Assembly (NCBI RefSeq): GCF_008761635.1
Contig: NZ_CP044344.1
Span: 1,364,001-1,428,000 of the forward strand
Direction: 5' to 3'
Length of the DNA stretch: 64,000 bases
Source of the DNA: Nocardioides cynanchi
Lineage (GTDB): Bacteria; Actinomycetota; Actinomycetes; Propionibacteriales; Nocardioidaceae
The notes beneath the pieces were generated by a model. The model was given only the letters and a program-made list of their open reading frames with translations, was not told the origin of the DNA and did not search any database. The position numbers were made by a program, and so were the translations under genes. Of this stretch, positions 24,331-33,787 are shown one piece after another; the stretch's first letter is position 1; the number at the start of each line of letters is the position of its first letter.

Positions 24331-25656
24331 TCAGTCGAGGTAGTCGCGCAGGACCTGCGAGCGACTCGGGTGCCGCAGCTTGGACATGGTCTTCGACTCG
24401 ATCTGGCGGATCCGCTCGCGGGTCACGCCGTACACCTTGCCGATCTCGTCGAGGGTCTTGGGCTGGCCGTCGGTGAGGCCGAACCGCATCGAGACCACGC
24501 CGGCCTCGCGCTCGGAAAGCGTGTCCAGCACGGCGTGCAGCTGCTCCTGGAGGAGCGTGAAGCTGACCGCATCCGCCGGGACGATCGCCTCGGAGTCCTC
24601 GATCAGGTCGCCGAACTCGCTGTCGCCGTCCTCACCGAGAGGCGTGTGCAGCGAGATCGGCTCGCGACCGTACTTCTGGACCTCGACGACCTTCTCGGGC
24701 GTCATGTCGAGCTCCTTGGCGAGCTCCTCGGGGGTCGGCTCCCGACCGAGGTCCTGGAGCATCTGCCGCTGGACGCGGGCGAGCTTGTTGATCACCTCGA
24801 CCATGTGCACCGGGATCCGGATGGTGCGGGCCTGGTCGGCCATGGCGCGGGTGATCGCCTGCCGGATCCACCACGTGGCGTAGGTCGAGAACTTGTAGCC
24901 CTTGGTGTAGTCGAACTTCTCGACCGCGCGGATCAGACCGAGGTTGCCCTCCTGGATCAGGTCCAGGAAGAGCATGCCGCGACCGGTGTAGCGCTTGGCG
25001 AGCGAGACGACGAGCCGCAGGTTGGCCTCGAGCAGGTGGTTCTTCGCGCGGCGGCCGTCCTCGGCGATCCACTCCAGCTCCTCCTGGAGCTTGGCCGACA
25101 GCTTGCCGCCCTTGGCGAGCTTCTCCTCGCTGAACAGGCCGGCCTCGATCCGCTTGGCGAGCTCGACCTCCATCTCGGCGTTGAGGAGGGGGACCTTGCC
25201 GATCTGCTTGAGGTAGTCCTTGACCGGGTCGGCGGTGGCGCCGGCGACCATGACCTGCTGCTCGGGCTCACCGGCGTCGTCGGCGTCGGAGACGACGAAG
25301 GTCGCCTCCTTCTCGTCCTCGACGATCGTGGGGTCGGCCTTGACGTCCTGCTCGAACTTCTCGTCCGGGATGTCCGGCAGGACCTTCTTGCCGTCGGGGC
25401 CGACCACCGCGGGGTCGACCACGGCGGTCTCGACCGCGTCGGAGGTGGTGGACTTCCGGGCCGTCGTCTTCGCCGCCGCCTTCTTCGCGGTGCTCGTGGG
25501 ACCGGCCGCCGGAGCCTTCGCCGCGGCCGCCTTCCGGGCCGGCGGCTTGGCCGCCGCGCTCGACGAACCCGCCGTGGACGCCGCCTTCTTGGCAGGCGCC
25601 TTGGCCGGGGTCGTCGCCGTGGTCGTGGTGGTCTTGTTACGCGCGGTCGAGGACAC
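24331..25656 (-). CDS. sigA: Primary RNA polymerase sigma factor (SigA/HrdB/RpoD)
   Basis: 441 residues from GTG 25656 (GAGAGG upstream); a longer frame is unlikely. A Lys/Ala/Thr-rich N-terminal extension of about 75 residues, typical of actinobacterial primary sigma factors, comes before region 1.2 ([16 protein letters not shown]), region 2 ([35 protein letters not shown]), region 3 and region 4.2 ([20 protein letters not shown]), ending SQVLRDYLD. It directs housekeeping transcription by binding core polymerase and -10/-35 promoters. A second, smaller relative lies at 34940. Confidence 0.97.
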   Translation of the reverse strand: MSSTARNKTTTTTATTPAKAPAKKAASTAGSSSAAAKPPARKAAAAKAPAAGPTSTAKKAAAKTTARKSTTSDAVETAVVDPAVVGPDGKKVLPDIPDEKFEQDVKADPTIVEDEKEATFVVSDADDAGEPEQQVMVAGATADPVKDYLKQIGKVPLLNAEMEVELAKRIEAGLFSEEKLAKGGKLSAKLQEELEWIAEDGRRAKNHLLEANLRLVVSLAKRYTGRGMLFLDLIQEGNLGLIRAVEKFDYTKGYKFSTYATWWIRQAITRAMADQARTIRIPVHMVEVINKLARVQRQMLQDLGREPTPEELAKELDMTPEKVVEVQKYGREPISLHTPLGEDGDSEFGDLIEDSEAIVPADAVSFTLLQEQLHAVLDTLSEREAGVVSMRFGLTDGQPKTLDEIGKVYGVTRERIRQIESKTMSKLRHPSRSQVLRDYLD

Positions 25657-25796
25657 GAACACCTCTCGTGAAGGACACCTGGGCGCGGCAAGGCCCGGTA
25701 TGGTCAAGAGCCGCTCTGGTCATTCTGCCACGAGGGCGGGCACGATCACGAAGCGGGAGGGCTGCTCCGCCGGGGTCCGGGCCGACCGTCGGCGGG

Positions 25797-26372
25797 TCAG
25801 CCGGAGGCCTGTGCGGCCCTGGCGGCCGCCTTCTTCTCCTGCTTGTACGCGCGGACCTTCTGCAGGGACCCCGGGTCGACCACGTCGGCCACCGAGCGAA
25901 AGCCCTCGAGGGCGTAGTCGCCGACGGCCTCCTCCCACCCCGCGGGGCGTACGCCGAGCTGCTTGGCCAGGAGTGCGGTGAAGATCTGGGCCTTCTGCCT
26001 GCCGAACCCCGGCAGCGCCATCACCCTGGCCAGCAGCTCGGCCCCGGTCGTGGCTTCGGTCCACAACCGCTCGGTATGCCCGTCGTACCGCACCTCGACC
26101 AGCCGGGCTAGCTCCTGCAGTCGCCCCGCCATCGAGCCGGGGAAGCGGTGGATCGCCGGTGGGGTGGAGCAGACCGCCTTGAACTGCTCGGGATCGGCCC
26201 CTGCGATCGCGGCGGGCTCGAGGCTGCCGAAGCGGTCGAGCACCTTCGCCGGCCCGCGGAACGCATGCTCCATGGGGTACTGCTGATCGAGCATCATGCC
26301 CACGAGCAGCGCGAACGGGCTGTCGCTGAGGACCTGGTCCGCGTGGGCGTCGCCGGTGATCTGGATGGCCAT
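25797..26372 (-). CDS. HhH-GPD-family base-excision repair protein
   Basis: 191 residues. The N-terminal part ALLVGMMLDQQYPMEHAF resembles the start of EndoIII/AlkA folds. The helix-hairpin-helix is LPGFGRQKAQIFTALLAKQL (about residues 120-139). The actinobacterial HhH-GPD group of about 190 residues has this layout. I do not see the usual catalytic Lys/Asp pair clearly, so glycosylase activity is not certain. It lies 13 bases from the universal stress gene on the same strand. Confidence 0.85.
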   Translation of the reverse strand: MAIQITGDAHADQVLSDSPFALLVGMMLDQQYPMEHAFRGPAKVLDRFGSLEPAAIAGADPEQFKAVCSTPPAIHRFPGSMAGRLQELARLVEVRYDGHTERLWTEATTGAELLARVMALPGFGRQKAQIFTALLAKQLGVRPAGWEEAVGDYALEGFRSVADVVDPGSLQKVRAYKQEKKAAARAAQASG

Positions 26373-26385
26373 GGTGGGACGGGGC

Positions 26386-26787
26386 TCAGCCGACCTTGAC
26401 GGCCAGGACCGGGCAGGGAGCGTCGAGGAGGATCCGCTGGGCGTTGCTGCCCAGGATCAGCTTGCCCACGGGGGTACGGCGTCGCAGGCCGATCACGATC
26501 AGGTCCGCGTCGGTGGCCTCGGCGATGCTGATCAGGTCCTCGGCCGGCTCGAAGCCACGGACGAGGTGCCGCACCTCGTGCTCGACGCCGGACGCCTTGA
26601 GCTTCTCCTCGAGGCTGGTGAGGTCGTGCTCGGTGCGCAGCGACGCGTCGTCGTCGTACTCCCGGCCGCCGCGCTGCGAGTTGACCACGATCAGGCTGAC
26701 CCCGCGGAGCTTGGCCTCGGCGATGCCCTGCTCGACGGCCGCCTCGCCCTCGGGCTTGGCCACATATCCCACGACCACGGCTCCCAT
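26386..26787 (-). CDS. Universal stress protein family protein
   Basis: 133-residue single-domain UspA protein. It has an N-terminal beta strand AVVVGYVAKPEGEAAVE, a middle helix and the C-terminal nucleotide-binding region ADLIVIGLRRRTPVGKLILG with SNAQRILLDAPCPVLAV. The motif G-x2-R-x7-G-S is approximated by GLRRRTPVGKLILGSNA, consistent with ATP binding. It is 13 bases upstream of the HhH-GPD gene and likely cotranscribed. Confidence 0.9.
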   Translation of the reverse strand: MGAVVVGYVAKPEGEAAVEQGIAEAKLRGVSLIVVNSQRGGREYDDDASLRTEHDLTSLEEKLKASGVEHEVRHLVRGFEPAEDLISIAEATDADLIVIGLRRRTPVGKLILGSNAQRILLDAPCPVLAVKVG

Positions 26788-26945
26788 GGGTCTCCCTCAC
26801 TCGAACCTCGATGCAACGCGGACGCCTCCGGACAGAAGCCATCGGCTGTACGCGGGCAACTTATCCCACCGCGGCGCCGGTGGCGCCGGACGCTTCCCTG
26901 TGGAGACGGCCCCCGCGCGAGGTCGACAGGCGGCAGGCTGGCTCC

Positions 26946-27356
26946 GTGCCCGTGCTCGACGAGCCACTCCCCCGCGAGATGACGCGGCTGCTGCGGCGCG
27001 CCGTCCTCGACCTGGCCGTCTCCGACCACCGGATGCACGTCCCGCCGGTGCTGCACCTCGGGCTGCCCGGTGGACCGGCCGTCGCGGTGGCCGACGACCC
27101 GGGCTGGGACCACGGCCTCCGGACCGACATCGTGGCGACCCTGCTCGCCGCCGTACCCGAGCCGGCGGCGCTGACCTGGCTGACCAGGAGTGGTCCGGTC
27201 TCCCTTCACGACGCCGACGCGGCGTGGCTCGCCCCCGTGCTCGCCGCCCACGCCGAGCAGCGGCGCGAGCCGACCTTCGTGGTGGTCACCCGGCACGGCT
27301 GGACCGACCCGCGCTCGGGCGCCGGCCGACGGTGGAAGCGGATCCGGCAGCGCTGA
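26946..27356 (+). CDS. Conserved actinobacterial protein, unknown function
   Basis: 136 residues from GTG 26946 (CAGGCT six bases upstream). Reads MPVLDEPLPREMTRLLRRAV with VSDHRMHVPPVLHLGLPGG and a C-terminal PTFVVVTRHGWTDPRSGAG. Soluble; no motif recognised. Convergent with the glutamate-cysteine ligase gene, 18 bases apart. Confidence 0.65.
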   Translation: MPVLDEPLPREMTRLLRRAVLDLAVSDHRMHVPPVLHLGLPGGPAVAVADDPGWDHGLRTDIVATLLAAVPEPAALTWLTRSGPVSLHDADAAWLAPVLAAHAEQRREPTFVVVTRHGWTDPRSGAGRRWKRIRQR

Positions 27357-27374
27357 GGTGAACAGAGAGAACGG

Positions 27375-28838
27375 TCAGTCCCAGGTGTGGACCGGCTCGT
27401 TGCTGTGCATCCCCTCGCGGTACTCCCGGAGGGTCGCCCGCAGGGCGTCGTAGCGGTCCTCCCCCTTGCGCGCGTGCATCCGGTCCACGAACCAGCTGGC
27501 TCCGTTGACGCCCTTCACACAGCGCTGCTCGATGATCCCGAGGAGGCGGTCGCTGTCCTCGGTCGCGACACCCCACGAGGCCAGGCCCTGATGGGCCATC
27601 GGCAGCAGGCGACGCAGGACCAGCTCGGTCGCCTTGACCTCACCGAGAGCCGGCCAGTAGACCGAGGCGTCGATGCCGTCCTCGGCCGCGGTCTCGAAGT
27701 TCTCCTCGGCGGCCTGGAACGACATCTGGGACCACAGTGGGCGGTCGCTCTCCGCGAGATGGCGGACCAGGCCGAAGTAGAACGCCGCGTTGGCGATCAG
27801 GTCGGCAACCGTCGGGCCGGCCGGCAGGACGCGGTTCTCCACGCGGAGGTGCGGGGTGCCGTCGTTGATGTCGTAGACCGGGCGATTCCAGCGGTAGATC
27901 GTGCCGTTGTGCAGCCGCAGCTCACTGAGCTGCGGCGCGGTGCCGGACTCGAGGGTGGCGACGGGGTCCTCGTCGGCGGTGATCGGCAGCAGTGCCGGGA
28001 AGTAGCGGACGTTCTCCTCGAACAGGTCGAAGACGGAGTTGATCCAGCGCTCGCCGAACCACACCCGTGGCCGGACCCCCTGGGCCTTCAGCTCCTCGCT
28101 GCGGGTGTCGGCCGCCTGCGCGAACAACGGGATCCGGGTCTCTCGCCACAGCTCCTTGCCCAGGCAGTACGGCGAGTTGGCGCCGACCGCGAGCTGGACC
28201 GCCGAGACCGCCTGCGAGGCGTTCCAGTAGGCCGCGAACTGCTCGGGCGAGGTCTGCACGTGGAACTGGGTGCTGGTGCAGGCGGCCTCGGGCAGGATCG
28301 AGTCGGCCGTGGTGATCAGCCGCTCGGGTCCGGTGATGTCGATCCGGATGTCCTCACCGCGCGCGTGCAGGATCTGTTCGCTGAGCAGCCGGTAGCGCGG
28401 GTTGGCGCTCATCATCTGCGGCTCGAAGTGGCCCGGCGCCAGCGTCGGCAGGACGCCGATCATCACCTGGTGCGCCCCGACCTCGGCCGCCTTCGCCTCG
28501 GCGTCGTTCAGCGACCGGCGCAGGTTGGCCTCGAAGGTCCGCAGGCCGCCGTCGCGCAGCACCGCCGGGGGCACGTTGATCTCGATGTTGAACTGGCCCA
28601 GCTCGGTCTGGAACGACGGGTCGGCGATCGCGGTCAGCACCTCGGCGTTCTTCAGTGCCGGATCCCCCGCGTCGTCGACGAGGTTGAGCTCCACCTCCAG
28701 CCCCGTCATCGGGTTGTCGGTATGGAACTGGTCCTCGCTGAGCATGCGCTCGAACACGTCGAGGCAGCGATGCACCTTCTCGCGGTAGCGAGTGCGGTCT
28801 GCCCGGGAGAACTCCTGGGCGTCGACGTCTTCTCCCAT
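27375..28838 (-). CDS. Glutamate-cysteine ligase family protein (GCS2/EgtA-like)
   Basis: 487 residues. ATP-dependent carboxylate-amine ligase family. Early glutamate-binding motif MTGLEVELNLVD, metal-ligand region QFNIEINVPP, then MMSANPRYR, TSTQFHVQTSPEQFAAYWNA, VGANSPY and the C-terminal HLRVENRVLPAGP. Members make gamma-glutamyl bonds (for example gamma-glutamylcysteine in ergothioneine synthesis), but this subgroup is not biochemically assigned here. The start is supported by TAGGGT at 28845-28850, six bases upstream (leaderless). Confidence 0.85.
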   Translation of the reverse strand: MGEDVDAQEFSRADRTRYREKVHRCLDVFERMLSEDQFHTDNPMTGLEVELNLVDDAGDPALKNAEVLTAIADPSFQTELGQFNIEINVPPAVLRDGGLRTFEANLRRSLNDAEAKAAEVGAHQVMIGVLPTLAPGHFEPQMMSANPRYRLLSEQILHARGEDIRIDITGPERLITTADSILPEAACTSTQFHVQTSPEQFAAYWNASQAVSAVQLAVGANSPYCLGKELWRETRIPLFAQAADTRSEELKAQGVRPRVWFGERWINSVFDLFEENVRYFPALLPITADEDPVATLESGTAPQLSELRLHNGTIYRWNRPVYDINDGTPHLRVENRVLPAGPTVADLIANAAFYFGLVRHLAESDRPLWSQMSFQAAEENFETAAEDGIDASVYWPALGEVKATELVLRRLLPMAHQGLASWGVATEDSDRLLGIIEQRCVKGVNGASWFVDRMHARKGEDRYDALRATLREYREGMHSNEPVHTWD

Positions 28839-28866
28839 GAGCGAACCCTAGGCCAGTCGACCGTCG

Positions 28867-29829
28867 TCAGCCCGTGTCGGACTCCGAACTGGACAGCCCC
28901 GGCACCTCATGCCAGGCCGAGGGTGGCACAGCGCGGGTCAGGCACTCGGCCAGCCCCAGCCCCAGCCGGTGATCGGGCCGGACCTCGAGACACCGGTCGA
29001 GGGCGCACCACGCCAAGGCGCCGTGACCCGACTGCCAGGCCGCGAACGCGGCCAGCACCGCCGCGGACGGCACCAGCCCCTCCGGTGCGCGTCGCAGCAG
29101 GCCCGACCAGATGCGCAGGTGCTCGCGAGCCGTCTCCCGCGACACCAGGAAGAGGGCCGCGTCGCGGGGCTCGACCCCGGCGACCGCCCGCAGGACCCTG
29201 CCCGCCTCCTCGTCGTCGGGCTCGGCACCCGAGCCGACCCAGTGCCGGAGCATTTCGACCAGCCAGGCCTCCTCGGCTGCCACCGCCGGACACGGACCGG
29301 CGGGCAGCCGGGCCTGGACGCGGGCCCGCGCCTCGAGGTCGGGCGCGAGGGTCGCCCGCAGGTCGTCGCGGGAGGCGTGGGTGACCCGCCCGTCGAAGAC
29401 CGCCTGCGCTGCGAACCAGTGGCAGGTGTCGTCGAAGGGCAGCCCCTCCCCGGGGCTCCGACCCGGCTCGTCCGGCACCGACCACCAGCGACCCCGGCTG
29501 ACCCGCAGCACGTCGATCACCCCGATCTCCACCTCCGCGAAGCCGGCCCGCAGCCGGGCACCGATCCGGGCGGACAGGTCGGCGTCGTCGGCATAGAGCA
29601 CGAAGGCCACCCTCCCCACGTCATGGAGGAGGCACGGCGCCCGCAGCGCCTCGCTGAGGTCGATCAGCGCCTCGGGGTCGTCGGGCGGCGGCAGGTCGAC
29701 CCGGGCATGGAAGGTGCACGGTGCGCCGAAGGTCAGCATCACCACCGAGTCGGTCGGCCGGAAGCCGAGCACGACGGGGACGGCGGCGAGGAGGTCCTCC
29801 GGGCCGCGGGCGGTCAGGGACGTGGTCAT
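28867..29829 (-). CDS. DUF4192 domain protein
   Basis: 320 residues from ATG 29829 (an alternative ATG is five codons upstream; a CAGCGT box lies six bases from 29829). The domain begins LLAAVPVVLGFRPTDSVVML, continues RVDLPPPDD and RVAFVLYADD, and ends in a helical half (GHGALAWCALDRCLEVRPD). DUF4192 proteins are common in actinobacteria and of unknown function. Divergent from dinB. Confidence 0.85.
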   Translation of the reverse strand: MTTSLTARGPEDLLAAVPVVLGFRPTDSVVMLTFGAPCTFHARVDLPPPDDPEALIDLSEALRAPCLLHDVGRVAFVLYADDADLSARIGARLRAGFAEVEIGVIDVLRVSRGRWWSVPDEPGRSPGEGLPFDDTCHWFAAQAVFDGRVTHASRDDLRATLAPDLEARARVQARLPAGPCPAVAAEEAWLVEMLRHWVGSGAEPDDEEAGRVLRAVAGVEPRDAALFLVSRETAREHLRIWSGLLRRAPEGLVPSAAVLAAFAAWQSGHGALAWCALDRCLEVRPDHRLGLGLAECLTRAVPPSAWHEVPGLSSSESDTG

Positions 29830-29978
29830 GGAGCCACGCTGCACCCGGCCGTGGGGTCATCGCCGACGACTCGTGCCGCCCGGTGGACGAGGCCGGCGTC
29901 GGCCGTGACTGTGGACGACGAGCGGGCCGTCCGCGCGCTGTCGGCCTCGGTGTCGGTGAGCGGCGATAGGTTGCGCAC

Positions 29979-31298
29979 ATGCGTCCGGAGGCCTCGGTGC
30001 TGCACCTCGACCTGGACGCGTTCTTCGCCTCCGTCGAGCAGCGCGACAAGCCGTCGCTGCGCGGCAAGCCCGTGGTCGTCGGCGGGGTGGGCGGTCGCGG
30101 TGTCGTGGCCACGGCGTCGTACGAGGCCCGCAGGTACGGCGTGCGCTCGGCGATGTCGACCCGCGAGGCGCGGTCACGGTGCCCGCACGCCGCCTTCCTC
30201 AACGCCCGCTTCCCGGCCTACCGCGCCACCAGCGCGGCGGTGATGGAGGTGCTCCGCTCGGTCTCCCCCCTGGTCGAGCCGCTGTCGGTGGACGAGGCCT
30301 TCGTCGACCTCGCGACCGCCGGGCTCACGTCGTACGACGAGGCGACCCTGCGCGACTTCGCCGAGGGCCTGCGCGCGCGGGTGCACGAGGTGACCGGCGG
30401 ACTGACCGCCTCGGTCGGGGTCGGCACCTCGAAGTTCATCGCCAAGGTCGCCAGCGACCTCGACAAGCCCGACGGCCTGGTGATCGTGGCGGCCGGGTCC
30501 GAGCGCGACCTGCTCCGGCCGATGCACGTGACCGTGATCCCCGGCGTCGGCCCCGCGACCGCGGAGCGGCTGCGGCGGGCCGGCATCACCACGGTCGCCG
30601 ACCTCGAGGACGTCAGCGAGGAGGAGCTCGTGCGACTGCTGGGCAAGGCGCAGGGCCGCGGGCTCCACCAGCTGGCCCGCGCCCAGGACGACCGGGCCGT
30701 CGTGCCCGAGCGCGAGGCGAAGTCGGTCAGCGTCGAGGGCACCTACGACACCGACCTCACCGATCCGCGGCTGATGGCCGGGCTGGTCACCCGGCAGGCC
30801 ACCAACGTGGCCGAGCGTCTCCGCAAGAACGGCCTGTCCGGCCGCACGATCACCCTCAAGGTGCGGCTGCACGACTTCACCACCCTGTCGCGCTCGACCA
30901 CCCTGGCGGCCCCGACGGATGCCGGCCCGACGATCGCCCGCCTCGCCCGCGGCCTGCTCGGTGAGCTCGACACCACCGGAGGGGTCCGGCTCCTCGGGGT
31001 CGGCGTCTCCGGACTCGCCGACTGGATCCAGGAGGACCTCTTCGGCTCGGACGACGACGCGGAGTCCGCGCCCGACCCGGAGACCGAGGTCCTGCCCGAG
31101 CCGCCCGAGGCGCGCATTTGGTGGCCGGGGATGGACGTCGTGCACGACGACCTCGGCCGCGGGTGGGTGTGGGGCGCGGGCCGCGGCATCGTGACGGTGC
31201 GGTTCGAGACCGCCGAGACCCCGCCCGGGCCGGTGCGCTCGCTGAAGGTGGACGACCCGGCGCTCAGCCCGTGGGTCGTCCCGTCGACGAGCGAGTGA
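29979..31298 (+). CDS. dinB: DNA polymerase IV (Y-family)
   Basis: 439 residues. Catalytic carboxylates sit in HLDLDAFFASVEQ near the N-terminus and SVDEAFVDL near residue 105. Helix-hairpin-helix region IPGVGPATAERLRRAG and the little-finger domain (VSVEGTYDTDLTD, TITLKVRLHDF) follow. An additional C-terminal segment of about 70 residues after LADWIQEDLFG contains IWWPGMDVVHDD. No beta-clamp motif was identified with confidence. ATG with TAGGTT at 29967-29972, six bases upstream (leaderless). The 3' end overlaps pxpC by 35 bases, tail to tail. Error-prone translesion synthesis. Confidence 0.95.
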   Translation: MRPEASVLHLDLDAFFASVEQRDKPSLRGKPVVVGGVGGRGVVATASYEARRYGVRSAMSTREARSRCPHAAFLNARFPAYRATSAAVMEVLRSVSPLVEPLSVDEAFVDLATAGLTSYDEATLRDFAEGLRARVHEVTGGLTASVGVGTSKFIAKVASDLDKPDGLVIVAAGSERDLLRPMHVTVIPGVGPATAERLRRAGITTVADLEDVSEEELVRLLGKAQGRGLHQLARAQDDRAVVPEREAKSVSVEGTYDTDLTDPRLMAGLVTRQATNVAERLRKNGLSGRTITLKVRLHDFTTLSRSTTLAAPTDAGPTIARLARGLLGELDTTGGVRLLGVGVSGLADWIQEDLFGSDDDAESAPDPETEVLPEPPEARIWWPGMDVVHDDLGRGWVWGAGRGIVTVRFETAETPPGPVRSLKVDDPALSPWVVPSTSE

Positions 31299-32127
31299 AC
31301 CGCACCGGTTCTCCCGGCCTCAGCTGGGCGCACTGCCAGAGATCGGCCTCGTCGACGACGGCCACCACGGGGTAGCCGCCCGTGGTCGGGTGGTCCGCGA
31401 GGAACACCACCGGCCGACCGTCCGGTGGCACCTGCACGGCGCCGAGCACCATCCCCTCGCTGGGAAGCTCGTCGGTGCGCGCGAGCGGCAGCGGGGCCCC
31501 GTCGAGGCGCAGGCCGATCCGGTCGGAGTCCGGAGAGACGGTGTACGACGTACCGCACAGCAGGGCGACCGCGTCGCCGTCGACTCGGTCCGCGCGCGGA
31601 CCCGGGGCCAGCCGGAGCGGCCCGGCCGACGGCGTACGCGGAGTGTCCAGCGCCGCCGGTGGCCCTGCCGCGACACCCACCGGCAGGACGTCTCCGACCG
31701 TGACCGGCGGTGGCCCCACCCACGCCAGGGTGTCGGTCGACCGCGAGCCGAGCACCGGGTCGACTGCGACACCTCCGGCCACGGCGACGTAGGAGCGGAG
31801 GCCGGCGCCGGGGGTCCCCACCTCCAGGGTGGTGCCGGCCGGCCACCAGACGGCGGCCGCGAACTCCTGTGGCCGCCCGTCGACCCGGACGCCCGCGACG
31901 GCTCCGGTCACCGCGCACCACCTCCCCCGGTCGGTGTGCATCGCCAGACCCCCGAGCAGCACCTCCAGGCAGGCCGCGTCCTCGCCGTTGCCGACCAGCC
32001 GGTTGGCCAGCCCGGCCGCCGGCGCGTCCAGCGCACCGGCCCGCGGCACCCCCAGGTGTGCCCAGCCGGCGCGGCCGCGGTCCTGGACCAGGACGGAGGC
32101 CCCCACGGCGAGCACGGTGAGGCTCAT
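31264..32127 (-). CDS. pxpC: 5-oxoprolinase subunit PxpC (biotin-dependent carboxyltransferase family)
   Basis: 287 residues of the KipA/PxpC type: VQDRGRAGWAHLGVPRAGALD near the N-terminus, LEVLLGG, AVTGA, SYVAVAGG, then FLADHPTTGGYPVVAVV near the C-terminus. With PxpA and PxpB it hydrolyses 5-oxo-L-proline to glutamate using ATP. The start overlaps the pxpB stop by ATGA (32124-32127). Its 3' end overlaps dinB. Confidence 0.9.
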   Translation of the reverse strand: MSLTVLAVGASVLVQDRGRAGWAHLGVPRAGALDAPAAGLANRLVGNGEDAACLEVLLGGLAMHTDRGRWCAVTGAVAGVRVDGRPQEFAAAVWWPAGTTLEVGTPGAGLRSYVAVAGGVAVDPVLGSRSTDTLAWVGPPPVTVGDVLPVGVAAGPPAALDTPRTPSAGPLRLAPGPRADRVDGDAVALLCGTSYTVSPDSDRIGLRLDGAPLPLARTDELPSEGMVLGAVQVPPDGRPVVFLADHPTTGGYPVVAVVDEADLWQCAQLRPGEPVRFTRSSTGRPTG

Positions 32128-32717
32128 CGCGCCACGAACCTGACCCGGGTGCCCGGTGCCAGCAACGCGGGCTCGGCCAGGGTCACGTCCCAGAGCCGGG
32201 CGTCGGTCTGGCCGATCACCTGCCATCCGCCCGGTGAGGCGCGCGGGTAGATCCCGCACCAGGGTCCGGCCAGCGCGACCGCGCCCGCCGGCACTCGGGT
32301 CCGCGGAGTCGCCAGTCGGGGCACGGAGCCCGCGAGCCCCGAGAGGTAGGCGAACCCGGGCGCGAAGCCGCAGAACGCCGCGACGAAGTCCGTGCCCTGG
32401 TGGCGCGCTGCCACCTCGTCCGCCGCACAGCCCCAGGCGGCGGCGACGGCTGCGAGGTCCGGCCCGTCGTACGACACCGGGATCTCGACCCGCCGGCCGG
32501 GCCCGGCCCGGGTCGGGCGCCACCCGGACAGGGCCCGCGCCAGGGGCTCGGTACCGGCCGCGCCGTCCGCCAACCCGTCGAACAGGACCGTCTCGGCCCC
32601 GGGGACGACCTCGCGGGCCAGACCCAGGCCCCGCGCCCACTCGGCGAGGCCGACGGCGTCCTGCGGCGAGGAGACCTCGACCAGGGCCGCGTGCGGGCCG
32701 ACGGGGAGGACGCGCAT
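32124..32717 (-). CDS. pxpB: 5-oxoprolinase subunit PxpB (allophanate hydrolase subunit 1 family)
   Basis: 197 residues: VGPHAALVEVSS at the start, RVEIPVSYDGPDLAAVAA, then FCGFAPGFAYLSGL, PRTRVPAGAVALAG and GGWQVIGQTD, all hallmarks of the KipI/PxpB family. AGGAG lies six bases before the ATG. Translationally coupled to pxpC. PxpA is encoded further upstream on the same strand after a 359-base gap, so the three subunits may be transcribed in two units. Confidence 0.9.
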   Translation of the reverse strand: MRVLPVGPHAALVEVSSPQDAVGLAEWARGLGLAREVVPGAETVLFDGLADGAAGTEPLARALSGWRPTRAGPGRRVEIPVSYDGPDLAAVAAAWGCAADEVAARHQGTDFVAAFCGFAPGFAYLSGLAGSVPRLATPRTRVPAGAVALAGPWCGIYPRASPGGWQVIGQTDARLWDVTLAEPALLAPGTRVRFVAR

Positions 32718-32738
32718 CGGCTCTCCTGGAAATGAGGT

Positions 32739-32775
32739 GAGGGGCTCTCGATGGTATGAGCACCAAGAGCCCCTC
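32739..32775. terminator. Hairpin upstream of pxpB
   Basis: Perfect 10-bp stem GAGGGGCTCT / AGAGCCCCTC with a 17-base loop, beginning 22 bases 5' of the pxpB start. Could be an attenuator or processing structure in a pxpA-pxpB transcript. Confidence 0.4.
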
Positions 32776-33001
32776 GGAACCGGGTCTGTGACCACCCGAT
32801 CGGACCGGACAAACCCTCCGACCCCACCCGCCGCCACCGGCCGGTGCCACGAGCAAGCTCGTGGTGTGGATCTTCGGACTTCTCCGCTCCCCGCCCCGCC
32901 GCGAGCGGCGGGTTGGTAGGGAGAGTTCTACGTGCTCCGGACCGCTCCGCACAAGGGGCTACGGACAACTTTCGACGGCTATTTCCGGCTGTCGGCGTGT
33001 C

Positions 33002-33052
33002 CTCCACAGGACCAGTCGCTCCCTCCACAGATGACGGCCCATCCTCCACAGG
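33002..33052. promoter_or_regulatory. Three 9-bp direct repeats at exact 21-bp spacing
   Basis: CCTCCACAG at 33002-33010, 33023-33031 and 33044-33052. The equal 21-bp spacing (two helical turns) places all three on one DNA face. It lies between pxpA and pxpB. The third copy is also the left arm of the pxpA terminator hairpin. Confidence 0.5.
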
Positions 33053-33075
33053 AAACGGCTCTCTCCTGTGGAGGA
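33044..33075 (-). terminator. Terminator of pxpA
   Basis: Perfect 11-bp stem CCTCCACAGGA / TCCTGTGGAGG with a 10-base loop, immediately beyond the pxpA stop codon. Confidence 0.6.
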
Positions 33076-33076
33076 G

Positions 33077-33787
33077 CTACCGCCCCGGGAGGAACGAGCG
33101 CAACCGGTGACCGGCGTCGCTCAGCGCGCGCCGGACGGCCTCCGCGTGGGCCACCGCACCCGGCGAGTCCCCGTGGACGCACAGCGACGCCACCCGCGGA
33201 GCCAGCGCCACTGCCTGCCGGGCGATCTCGTCCACGTCGAGCAGCAGCGCCCCCGGGACAGCCCGGTCGACCAGACGCCCGTCCAGGTAGCGGCGGTCCG
33301 GGAAGCCCTCGTCGTACGACGCCCGTCCGGCGTCGCGGGCCAGGTCCAGCAGCACGGCGCCGGGGAAGCCCAGCACCGGCAGGGTTCCCGACCCGGCCAG
33401 CACCGCGGCCGCCTGCTCGAGGTCGTCGGTGACCCGGTGGTAGAGCGCGCCGTGGGGCTTGAGGTACGCGACCGCGGTCCCTTCGTCGACGGCGATCCGC
33501 GAGAGCAGCCCCACCTGCTCGGCCACCTGCTCGCGCAGGTCGTCGAAGCCGACGTCACGGGCGACCCGGCCGAAGTTGGCCCGGTCGCGGTAGGACACCT
33601 GGGCGCCGACCACGACCCCGAGCCGAGCGGCCTCGGCACAGACCGCGCGCATGATCGCGGGCGTCCCCGCGTGGAAGCCGCACGCCACGTTGGCCGAGGT
33701 GACCACGGCCAGGAGCCCGGAGTCGTCGGTGACCTCCTCGCCGAGATCGGCGTTGAGGTCGACCGCGCCGGGTGGGTCAGCCGGCAT
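33077..33787 (-). CDS. pxpA: 5-oxoprolinase subunit PxpA (LamB/YcsF family)
   Basis: 236 residues. Starts with the family signature VDLNADLGEE, then ANVACGFHAGTPAIM, VGAQVSYRDRANFGR, YLKPHGALYH, and near the end SLCVHGDSPGAV. The ATG at 33787 overlaps the stop of the upstream acetyltransferase gene by 11 bases, so the two are translationally linked. PxpA contributes to ATP-dependent 5-oxoproline cleavage with PxpB and PxpC downstream. The small N-terminal difference from the longer open frame is resolved by the family start. Confidence 0.9.
   Translation of the reverse strand: MPADPPGAVDLNADLGEEVTDDSGLLAVVTSANVACGFHAGTPAIMRAVCAEAARLGVVVGAQVSYRDRANFGRVARDVGFDDLREQVAEQVGLLSRIAVDEGTAVAYLKPHGALYHRVTDDLEQAAAVLAGSGTLPVLGFPGAVLLDLARDAGRASYDEGFPDRRYLDGRLVDRAVPGALLLDVDEIARQAVALAPRVASLCVHGDSPGAVAHAEAVRRALSDAGHRLRSFLPGR

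Noticed and set aside
33002..33052. CCTCCACAG repeats as DnaA boxes / origin
   Set aside because: Only TCCACA agrees with the DnaA box; no AT-rich unwinding region, dnaA or dnaN nearby.
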